NCBI GenBank assembly: GCA_003615045.1
Contig: ML014247.1
Location: forward strand, 1 to 50,655
Direction of reading: 5' to 3'
Length of the DNA: 50,655 nucleotides
Source: Caulochytrium protostelioides
Taxonomy: Eukaryota; Chytridiomycota; Caulochytriomycetes; Caulochytriales; Caulochytriaceae
Shown: positions 33,001 to 39,053 of the stretch, in pieces
Numbering within the stretch: the stretch's first letter is position 1
Layout of the letters: the number at the start of each line of letters is the position of its first letter
Translations under genes and position numbers: made by a program
The notes under the pieces: generated by a model
Database searches by the model: none
What the model was told of the DNA's origin: nothing
Seen by the model: only the letters and a program-made list of their open reading frames with translations

Positions 33001-35760
33001 CAGCGCGATGGCGGGCAAGCCGGTCGAGGTCGTGCTGACGATCTCGTACTGAAACCCTGTGGCGATCGCGGTCGCGAGCATAATCGACTCGTGGTTCGAG
33101 CCCCACTGCATGAGGGCGGAGGGCTTCAGCCGGCCGGTGCCATAGATCCACTCACCCTCATGGGTGTACAGCCACTTGGCCGACGCCACCTCGCTGTCGG
33201 TCAGCAGCGCGTGTGACAGCGGGGGCACCGTCGTGGCGGCGGTCCAGGCGGCGTGCAGCGAGTCGAAAGTCCGCTCGGACGCGGCTTGTGAGACGGCCTC
33301 CATCTCGGACAGGATCACGCGGAACAGCGGCTCGAGCGAGGATATGGACGCGAGATCGGGCCGCGTCGGCATCGCGTCCAACGTCATGGTCGTCGTTTGA
33401 AGCGGCGAAGGCGGCGCAGGCTCCTCTGCGATCGAGGTGGCAGGTGCAGGCGTCTGGGACGCTGCCGGCGCCGTGACGGCGTCGGCCGGTTTGCTTGCCG
33501 GCACGGCAGCCGCGGCGGCATCGGTAGCGGCGGCATCGATGGCTGATGACGCCTCGCAAGGACTTGGGGTCGCTGGTCGCGATGCGCCGGGCACCACGCT
33601 TTCAGACGCAGACGGCTGCGGCGGCGCAGTAGGAGGCGCGGGCAGAGCAGGCGGAGCCGAGGACGACGAAGCGCCGCCTGCGGCGTCCACCGTGATCGGT
33701 GCTTCGGATGGCGATGCATCCTGGGCTGCTGCTGATGCGGATGCGGATGTGGGTGCACATGCGGGCGCAGGAAGGTCACTGAGGGTGGCGGGGACACCCC
33801 GCCCCATGGCCACGGCAGTGACGGGGGGCATCGGGGGCGACGAGGCCTTCGCCAGCTCGCTGGCGGTGCTGCCCGCGGGCGCCGCGACGTCTGGGATGCT
33901 GTCCGCAATGCCCATGAACGAACGGACCTGCGCCGCAAAGTCGGGCTGTTTTAGCAATTTCTGGGTCACGTCGATGATCCGCTGCGTGATGGCCTCCGAC
34001 ACGTCGACGTGCTGGAGCGGACCCATCTCGAGCACTTGTGACAGCGCGCCCTGCACGAGCTCCGGCGGGTACAGCGGCAGCACCGACTCACGGCGGCTCA
34101 GCAGGTCCGCGACCGACGCGAAGTGATCCTCGAGCTTTTGCAGCGACGCGACGATCGTGGGCGGCATCTCCCGCGGCATGACGGGTGGCTGGTCCAGCGA
34201 GTGGCTTGGCCCCTTACTCGGGCTCGTCGGCGCCGTCGTCGCGCCGCGGGCCGGCGACGTGACCGCCGAGCCTTTCTCGGACAGATCCGACACCATCGAG
34301 GTCGCATCGCACGACGCCGGCGGCGACGCCGTCGCAACGAGCGATGGCACAGCCAGCGACGTCGTGACCGACGGCCCTGGCGCGGCCGCAGGTGATGGAG
34401 CCGCAGGCGATAGCGACGATGACGGCGACGCGGCGGCGGTCGTCGCGCGGGACTCTTTGCTCGCGAGCAACGACAGAGTCGTAGACTTGGTGCCGTCCCG
34501 GCTGACCACGACTTTGTGCCGTGGTGCCGGTGTGGCGCGGCGCGGCGGGCTGCTCGGGGTTGCTGTTACACCGGGGACGGGCCCAGACGTGGCCGTAGGC
34601 GAGATCGGCGCCGAGGGCCCGGCCATGGCCGTCGCGGCCGGTGCTGGTGCCGTCGTGACTGGTGTTGGTATCGACGGGGTCAGCGACGACGAGGTCGCGG
34701 TGAAGGGCGGTGGCGGGACGCTGGACCCCTCGGACGCTTCGGCAGCAGCCTTCAAAGCGGCGATCGTCGCGTTGATATACGACACGGAGGCCGAGACGGC
34801 CGCCGTCGCGGAAACCGATGGCGATGGCGACGACGATGCCGATGCCGATGCCGATGCCGATGCCGTTGCCGATGCCGATGCTGGGGCGTGGGTCTCGCCA
34901 GCGTCGGCGCTTTCCATGACGCGAGAGGCGGCGAGGGCCGAGATCATCTGAGGGTTAATGATGGGCAGAAGCTGCTGCGCCGCAAGCGGCATGCCCGGCG
35001 GCACGGGAGCCTGCATCTTGGCGGCCTCGGCGGCGGCGGCAGCAAACTGCGGGCCCTCCACGAAGTCGGAAAGCCGGGACATGTCGGTCTGCGAAAGGCA
35101 GCCCTCCTCGGAGACGCCGGCCTCGGCGAGCTGGAGATCGACATCGATGACCTCGGCGAGCTGGGCGGGCGTGAGCGGGGGGCGGTCGGGGAACATGGCG
35201 CTGGCGATCTTCTGGATCGCGGCTTGGCTCAGCTGGTAGATGGGCGGGGTGGGGTCCATCGCCACGGCCGGCGCGAGCGGCGCGGCGATCGCGGCGGACG
35301 GGTGCGGGACGGGCGCCGCTGCAGCCGACGCCGATGCGCTGCGCGACGCCGACCGTGGTGGCGGCGCGGGTTCCAGGCCAGCCGGCGATGCGGAGGTCTC
35401 GGCGGCGTCGTCAAGAAGAAACAAAGGCGAGTCATTCACGAGCGCGAGAATCTCCTCGATGGGCACGGGCGCGCGGCGCGTCGCGGGGGTCCCGGGCGCG
35501 GAGGTCTCGGATGCCGTGAGCGGCGCCGCAGCCACGGCGGTGGGCATGGCCGCGGGTGATGATGATGCTGATGATGCTGATGATGACGGCGGCGGCGGCG
35601 AGGCGGAGGCCGGTGGTGCAGTCGTGTGGCTCGTGGCGGCCGGATGCAGTCTCGCAGCCGCGCTCGCACGGGGGGCCGCGGTCGCGGTGGCCGCGACGGC
35701 AGCGGCGGCGGCCGTGGCAGCGCCGTGGCGGTGGCCGCGTCGCCGGTGGCCCGGAGGCAT
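24094..35760 (-). CDS. NST1: Giant NST1-family protein (stress-response NST1 homologue), single 3888-aa frame
   Basis: One uninterrupted frame, ATG 35760 to TGA 24094. The NST1 core lies centrally. LSESERRHLVELEKQAILKK, then CDCAVCGKK and ELNILYDAYYQEL, fall at about residues 1940-2005. EDFIKNDGRKFIELMERVAER is at about 2077-2097 and EGRRMFQVFAARMFELRV near 2520. A charged coiled coil with KxEKE-type repeats runs to about 2715. Around this are very long Ala/Ser/Pro/Thr-rich tracts, His-rich stretches (about 1700-1920 and 2190-2440), poly-Gln and poly-Ser. A conserved-looking folded patch of unknown family lies at about 790-1000 (SLHAAW..., EGEWIYGTGRLKPSALMQWG). Fungal NST1 proteins are normally about 1000-1500 aa and modulate salt tolerance and P-body/mRNA functions. 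The size is exceptional. Fusion with an upstream gene is possible, since the N-terminal 1500 residues have no NST1 counterpart I know of. Confidence 0.8.
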   Translation of the reverse strand: MPPGHRRRGHRHGAATAAAAAVAATATAAPRASAAARLHPAATSHTTAPPASASPPPPSSSASSASSSPAAMPTAVAAAPLTASETSAPGTPATRRAPVPIEEILALVNDSPLFLLDDAAETSASPAGLEPAPPPRSASRSASASAAAAPVPHPSAAIAAPLAPAVAMDPTPPIYQLSQAAIQKIASAMFPDRPPLTPAQLAEVIDVDLQLAEAGVSEEGCLSQTDMSRLSDFVEGPQFAAAAAEAAKMQAPVPPGMPLAAQQLLPIINPQMISALAASRVMESADAGETHAPASASATASASASASASSSPSPSVSATAAVSASVSYINATIAALKAAAEASEGSSVPPPPFTATSSSLTPSIPTPVTTAPAPAATAMAGPSAPISPTATSGPVPGVTATPSSPPRRATPAPRHKVVVSRDGTKSTTLSLLASKESRATTAAASPSSSLSPAAPSPAAAPGPSVTTSLAVPSLVATASPPASCDATSMVSDLSEKGSAVTSPARGATTAPTSPSKGPSHSLDQPPVMPREMPPTIVASLQKLEDHFASVADLLSRRESVLPLYPPELVQGALSQVLEMGPLQHVDVSEAITQRIIDVTQKLLKQPDFAAQVRSFMGIADSIPDVAAPAGSTASELAKASSPPMPPVTAVAMGRGVPATLSDLPAPACAPTSASASAAAQDASPSEAPITVDAAGGASSSSAPPALPAPPTAPPQPSASESVVPGASRPATPSPCEASSAIDAAATDAAAAAVPASKPADAVTAPAASQTPAPATSIAEEPAPPSPLQTTTMTLDAMPTRPDLASISSLEPLFRVILSEMEAVSQAASERTFDSLHAAWTAATTVPPLSHALLTDSEVASAKWLYTHEGEWIYGTGRLKPSALMQWGSNHESIMLATAIATGFQYEIVSTTSTGLPAIALTLLLPTSRTPIVMTLSPTASLQLAALSTFTTITMRTTLATRAFLLSAEFDAVLDIFTSICTTSSMTRHVFEFEEVIEEEECLEEHVQAPTTAAATPVGTAADADAPLEAPSDGVAPPAGPAMPGRPSPTGAGGDADEVIEVAEDDDDDSDLYEDLPSEDSAMSHLPPDIVEEAMQTLSVMLATAHMYDGMVNPYALARASELKVIPQVNAAITDALGAFTRGRIKSTAAALQALAQQQNELQELQHQEERREAAAVSAESAESPVQPHQHQLSSSPSSPQDTPATSAPALTPSVAPASAAGPHADPAAPVQDADAMEAAAATILWSSTNAVNASGAATTETVMAPGGTAASASASAGTMLSEHAMFPTYDPLLAALSKMASPKLVSFLRHNIPARMVDAASCYPGRAPLSHELIAEATTGIPSGDRPVKHGKSRSEAGSDGRVRPTRDIAYLFATPTKGEMARPFQTSQHEVTENGKSSGSRDGAAASSASSSSTSSSPSSKPRSTLITLDVPVNEDGQVPPHAMERSIFAIMEATVALMIVDHDAPEWVRDIRHKYGVFVEYESGLAKLAFIKSKYRQRQRLQQPETLNNVREAAGATGLFRMSSYTLYQFAKSPPYSVEQHTTHLPRWVAFSQNPFLDGASAMPLPPPHPHPPAGSGSSNIGRSKAGKSESGVVAASGSASGHVKANRYHLTHAPSTQNITRQATMRLFLQHFEKVMTTFRPATVAAAAAATTLASTASMPAMTGPTTGAPRTLPTTTAAETATSRSAATAPPPPTSAPAFMRSSADGEAMASSSRGMPHPSYHAAHHANPHAAYPHHMHAHSHSHLHSHPHPHPSGSAPPPPHHHGHAHPYAAPAHARHLHHHRGGSYPAAPSAGPPQPVSTATHSPHPVGAFSAPAPAPAPPRVATCTSGSNARVSHSPAHSHAHPPPPPSQSRQKKPATSSSTAAAPASSSSSSVKHASGSHAKHYHARRQHDDPHLVHRSHHSQHHQQQHQQHKDGDTTVHTVWATPAEEEKRQVQAYWLGLSESERRHLVELEKQAILKKIQDQQRQACDCAVCGKKQAVIVEELNILYDAYYQELKHYANKHLELQKRQQEAGEPLDSSLMLESDALVPQSSAYLQDAALWESDYADHPEVVADLAASEFGGVFNVAEDFIKNDGRKFIELMERVAERKLRKLEADAAADSPHALPAADEHGKAAHPPASKTLPPRTATPLHGQTAYDDLSPAASPASHSADPPIVAPPMPPTRHVHGLDTDFAYGGHHGLGAHGRGHATHRSTLPPPPPPPAHHHHHHHHHRHHAPGEASSAPAATATTLPAVCASASQSHHRHPQHGTAAASLAPPPDHLEGMMTPALYHLDRDNELNQADLTQYRSYMAAASAYLGEDLDALPEDDDDDAYVDEENIAHGHHLLYHNPAAYAASHGGMLSAKADPTAVAASHPHGAHYHHDHHAHGHLMAYGEHDHHAPLHDPLDPMDGSDPAAMDPHHSHHYSHSHGVPLFGDPLTGGGTSVMGHVHPHAHTHPHHAAHFLDSSTAGPRVDSGDFLEFEEEDGQFVDDDDEDGEDDDELPGREVDMDEEIRRAVFGDPNRYKMMEAQRIDEGRRMFQVFAARMFELRVMAAYHAWAAEQRREQFLKELEAEENQSRALKARGKGKKQDKVAKAREQRLQLLREEARAKEEALLQAKRDAAQRAAEKEALLKAERHAAKLAKEAAQKAEAKQAEKAIQVAAAQAKEAAKQAAAAETKRVTDKKAADAALLVKAAQETREAKRAVDRKRSHLPASQATPRTSKPVAADSDGEVDVLSEADLLAFHPTFKTKLMQQQQQQQQQAKPSSGLAKPLVDVTSGKASRDAKESAKIVSVPAAVAKPPPPPPPPKVIPGLNPVKGKGKGPKQQLRHAEPVSARQHVAPMRTAAAPSVSTTKRTAGDTAAHAASEDKPETASAETAKNGAAQPATKPATAVAAVAATPGPWAAITATADPDAAASPQPADRAAAAVAAVAAASREAEWPALTPRPSAPAPTAHPKGSQRKTKSKEAKTVPTPAPALTPAPVLAAAPIVETPVTTKASSKTEPVAAKPESTATKPLGLPATLTPVLASPLPSATAATAATTTALAPGNCSPGEASPEIPIPHEYYVQRPSATMASSTAAPLAAVVPARVSSRSGAPMVYPVTAIAATASITGSVSGGSAAIKPPPGLDPSTWASARRGSLTPLATPRALPDAAYPPLSHPGSTGTSGGGLSAPAGLSPAGLARPPGLAGFAAVEHAVAETAAPLGPVLVTTAAAVVPLTPLSLAPFTMAPTTVSAAAAPYGSVDKRQGSVFGTRLAGPPGLSPSPVSGHAGTGTGAGGIRPAFDDPFGRAIAPVPLTTAAATTASVLATTTAASSAATTSVTALDIPASSSFPGSLSGSLAGGLSGSLSGSQLAPGAQRFGVAVGVGVGVGLSSVGARHLPMGLSPDAAVVSNVPPRHWSPSPMSLDGAGASLGPWAASVANFCDDDGGSGSVGVGGMRKATTDDPTLLPPGTAPTSLSTPTAATNANSRVVSPPSARDLPFGMSRSMSGLGLGGLGGLGGGLGGGLGGGLGSGLSGNGARRSSTHLFGETLIPSHGPSLAPSLAPPLSRSPLASLGGPHGDSHPHSSPGLRPSAFSISEFSASASAAFAHPSLHPAHGPLHGHGRGHGHSGPMGDLPSHHGHALHHGGLNPLGAPGQPLHSGLSGAHPTNATAGAGALGGLSGLATPPLAGPYDAFGSSSSSSSSSAAQTRMAPLHGVSDTALPNPSMTPSAVPPGGHASASAPPDGLGGLGHALCGPDGPPLGGFGARAGMRLAQAQAPAPSVPMAPPALHRGGLLGHPSPHRLTPHHGVALGPPPRHTAAGASLASTPFGPPGLLGPPGCGMNAFAMASTRPAASSPSLAASAAAGVPHHPAGLSRLRSPVGRAGPPPPSLPGSASTAGEAMRPTLVSSDVWS
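27505..27531 (-). repeat. Poly-Gln codon tract (9 codons) in NST1
   Basis: Nine consecutive CAG/CAA codons on the coding strand, in the linker C-terminal to the coiled coil. Confidence 0.9.
29092..29127 (-). repeat. His-rich codon tract in NST1
   Basis: Alternating CAC/CAT codons encode a run of nine His, an Arg, and two further His (preceded by Ala). The alternation of synonymous codons suggests selection on the His run, or an old repeat rather than fresh slippage. Confidence 0.85.
34835..34882 (-). repeat. Hexamer repeat (GATGCC)n encoding Ala-Ser in NST1 N-terminal region
   Basis: Eight near-perfect 6-bp units with one GTTGCC and one GATGCT variant. On the coding strand they give alternating Ala-Ser. 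The same hexamer type recurs in the TUG-like gene. Confidence 0.9.
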
Positions 35761-37648
35761 GGCGGTGGGCCGTCGTCCTCAGCGGCAGCGAAGCGGTTGC
35801 GGCGACGCGAGGCGACGGTCGCGCGTTGTGTGTGAGCGGCAGGCGCTCACACGGCACACCGCCCCAGGCCGCGGCGGGGTTCCTTGCGACGGCGGCCTCC
35901 CAGAACGTCAGTCGAGGGCGGCGGGCGGCGGCGGCGGCGGCGACTGCGTGGGCACGAGTCCGTGGCCAAGCAGAAGGCGGCGCCGGCGCAAGACTCAGCA
36001 AGGCATAGAGACGCTCGCTGGGCCAGGCCGCGTCGATGCGCCGAGGTGCTGATGGGCCTGTCGGGGGGCAACGGCGCCCGGCTACACCGGGATCGACCGC
36101 GTGACCGTCAGAAGACGCCGGGTCGATCCGAATCCGCGAGGCTGCGCAGGTCTCGATACCGGCAGGGTGCCTGCACGTGGCTGACAACGAGGAAAGCGGT
36201 GGTCGCCCGGGGGCCAACGGGGTCGTATGACGGGTCAGCGCAGCGCAGCCCGGCAAATGGGATGGATGGCCGCGGACGGCGTGATGCTTTTATAGGGAGT
36301 CGATGCGAATAAGCTTTTTGCCGACCGATGACCCGCGGGTGTCGGTGTGTGGGTGCTCGGGGATGGAAGACCGCCCTGCAGAGGCGCGACGCACGAGCCA
36401 GGAGACGAGGGTGCAGGTCGCTGGCGGAAGCCTTTGCCAGGGACACCTCGGGCAGCGGGTATCGACGCGAGCAGCCAGGAGGCCCGATATCCAGCCGCTC
36501 GACACGTGTGATGGACGAGCAGGCACGGGATGGGGTGGGGCTAGTAGAACCCTGTTTTTTATTTTTTTTTTAGGCAAAACGGCGGGTGGTCGGAAACCGG
36601 TGGGAGGAGGAGGACCAGGCTGGTCTTTGCCGCGGCGATGGGGGGGTTCCGGGGGCCGCTTCAGTGATGAAAACCGGCGGTGGCGGCGGTGGTGGCGGCG
36701 GCGGTGGCGGGACCATCAATAGGAAGGAGGCGGCGGCAGCGGCGGGTGGTGGCGGCGGGCTCAGAAGCGGCGTGGTCACGATAGGTGATAGTGAGAGCGC
36801 CGCGCGAGCCGAAGGGCGAGTGCAGAGCTTCGATGCTTGTATGGCGAGCAGAAGTAAACCGTAAGAGCAGAACAGCGATGGCACATCAGAATGTCGCGGC
36901 ATGGGTGGCACTGCTGATACCCGCACGCGATAATCACTTCGCCGGGTCCTCCATCCCGTCGTGGCCGGCGTCGCTGGCGTCTGCGCACCCGTTTCAGTGC
37001 GCACGGCCATGGGCCGTTCCGGCGGTTTCAGGGCTCCAGGGACGCCGGCGGACCTTATCGACCGAGACGGCCGCTCGAGCCCCGTTTCGACTCCGAAATA
37101 TTTTGTTGGAGTCGCCGCGAGCCGAACGCCGGCTCGTCGAGGCGCCGGGATCGAGGAGCTGCGTGGAGTCGAGGACGGCGGCGACACCTCACTCACAACG
37201 CCATATTCTTGCCGTCAGTTTTGAATGGGCGAATGGGAGTCCTTCGCCGCTGGGCATGCGCACGTCCCCCGCTGCTGGGCCGTCTCGCAGCGCGACGGCC
37301 TTGCATCGCCCCCTCCCGCATGCTCGCTGTCCGCAGGCATGGACAGCACCCGCAGCACCCGCAGCTGATGCGTCCGTGCAGGCAGCGTGCCCGGCACTCC
37401 CATCCCATCCACCCCGGCACGGCAAATTCGAGCCACCACCGTGCCGTGCCGTGCCGTGCCGTGTGTGCGGGCATCTTCCGGGCCTAAATAAAAGGGCTCG
37501 ACGAGGCACAGCTCGGCGAGGCGCCAGGAGCCACTGTTGTTCGTGGCCACGTGAGCTCGCGCCGCGTTTCCTCACGGTGATACGCGTCTATTTACATGAA
37601 AGCGTCGGAGAGAGAAGCGCCTATGGTGTGGTTGGGTTGGACGACGCG
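35761..37648. other. 1.9-kb intergenic region, no recognised gene
   Basis: This lies upstream of NST1 and downstream of BRK1, both minus. Pro-rich and Arg-rich frames (e.g. about 36570-37196 minus, with a poly-Pro run) lack an ATG in a good position and any domain. It contains a (GGC/GGT)n tract near 36675-36715 and a (GTGCC)n repeat at 37441. An AAATAAAAG sequence at 37485 is TATA-like but has no obvious client gene. Confidence 0.5.
37441..37460. repeat. (GTGCC)4 pentanucleotide repeat
   Basis: Four perfect units followed by GTGTG. It is noncoding, about 190 bp past the BRK1 stop. Confidence 0.85.
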
Positions 37649-38375
37649 CTAGACGGCGTCGCTGGGGGCTGCCGCAGCCGGTGGTCCCGACGGCGGTTCC
37701 GGCGGCGCGGGCGTATCGGGCGTCAGACCCTGCGAGCCGAGGTTCTGCGAGCCCATTTCGCCGCCGTTCGCGAGGAACGGCGCGGCCTGCGATGAGCGAA
37801 GCGAGCACGAAAGAAGCATAGGGATGGTGAGTCTCACGGATCAGAGAGGCGACATGATGATAGAACGGCCCTCCGCAGATCGATGGCATCTGCCCGATGC
37901 CATAGGGGCCTGCGCGGCATCGCGTGCCATCGAGGCGGCATCGCAGGTGCATCTTCTCGATCGGACTGACCTTCGCTTCGAGCAAAGCCATCCGCTGGTC
38001 CATCTGGTTCAGCGTCCCCTCCAGCGTCTTGAGGGCATGCTTGGCATTGCGGTCTGCCGGCAGATATACAACGCATAAAATATCATGCATCCGGTGAGTC
38101 CATCATGCTTGCCATCGGCCAGAGTGGAGGGTGGGGTGAGGGGGGATGGGCTGGGCTGGGATCATCCCCGCAGTGGCGGCGGCGGCCGCGCTTCGCCTCG
38201 CCTGGCCCCGGCTTCGGGAGCACGCCACCGCACATGTCACACCGAAAAGAGTATTACCGAACTCAGTCAGGAAGACGCTGATCTGGCGTAGGCCCAGCTC
38301 GATACTGGTCGCCGCATCGCGCGCCGCCCACTCCTGCTGGCGGACTTTGGTCACGGAGGACGGTGGCGCCATCAT
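37649..38375 (-). CDS. BRK1: BRICK1 (BRK1/HSPC300), small WAVE/SCAR complex subunit, three exons
   Basis: Exon 1 is 38375-38258 and encodes VRQQEWAARDAATSIELGL and ISVFLTEF. Intron 1 is 38257-38054 (GTAATA...GGCAG). Exon 2 is 38053-37971 and encodes the end of the coiled coil (ALKTLEGTLNQMDQRMALLE, then AK). Joining restores FLTEFD-R-N.. without gap against the roughly 75-aa BRK1 family, whose pattern is 'Q.DW..RE....I...I..I..FL..FD......L..LN.KL..LE..I..IEA'. Exon 3 is 37786-37649 (APFLANGGEMGSQNLGSQ, then Pro/Ala-rich to SDAV-stop). It is tentative: it is in frame if intron 2 starts at GTCAGT (37970), a weak donor. The total is about 112 aa with a tail longer than in animals. BRK1 is the coiled-coil core of the WAVE complex that activates Arp2/3 for branched actin and amoeboid motility. 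Confidence 0.78.
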
Positions 38376-39053
38376 GGGCAAGCTTCGCGTGGAGGATGTG
38401 CGCTGGCCGCGAGCACGAGCAAAGGCACGTCGGGATCAGAGACCGCTGATCGGTCAGCAGCCGCCAGGGATCCACGGGCAGATCGTGCGGGGAATGCAGG
38501 ATACCGGCGATTCGTCAACCGCTGAAGTGTTCAGGATAAGCGCGGCGAGATTGGCGGCGGATCAAGCAACGAGCTGAGCGAAGCAGGACCCGAGCATCGC
38601 GCGACGCACGCGCTAAGCGAAATGCGCTGATCGGCAAGACTCCTTTAACGAACATATCGCCTCGGCTGCCATCGTCATGTGCGCGCACCTCGTTCGCATG
38701 GCAAGAGGGGACGCTCGCTGTCGGCAGGGTGATCGTTTCTTGCGCGATGGCCTTCAGGCCCGCGTGGCCGCCGCGCCGTCGCTGGTGCCCGCAGCGCCGT
38801 GCCCCCTGCTCTCGATCTCCCGTGTGGCGTCGGGAATTTAAGCGCCGCGCTGGCGCTGACGCCGTCACCGGGCGCGTCAGGCATGGCCCCCGCTTCCACT
38901 GCGACGGACATGATAAGACCGCAGACTCATGGTCGAAGACTAACCATCCAGCCAGGTCAATGAATGCACATCCGTCTATTCGATGCCGTTTATGTTACAT
39001 GAGATCATGTTCCATCTTCATGGTCAGTGATGGCCGCGGTGAGAAGGGACCGG
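38376..39053. other. Intergenic, no gene recognised
   Basis: 680 bp between BRK1 (5' side) and the 3' end of the TUG-like gene. It is mixed composition with no domain-bearing frame. Confidence 0.55.

Noticed and set aside
36570-37196. Proline-rich 208-codon minus-strand frame
   Set aside because: It has no ATG near its start. The poly-Pro run comes from a GGC/GGT simple repeat and no domain is visible.
37572-38090. Unspliced 172-codon frame across BRK1 exon 2
   Set aside because: It reads through intron 2 into Arg-rich nonsense. The BRK1 family match requires splicing from exon 1 and ends soon after the coiled coil.
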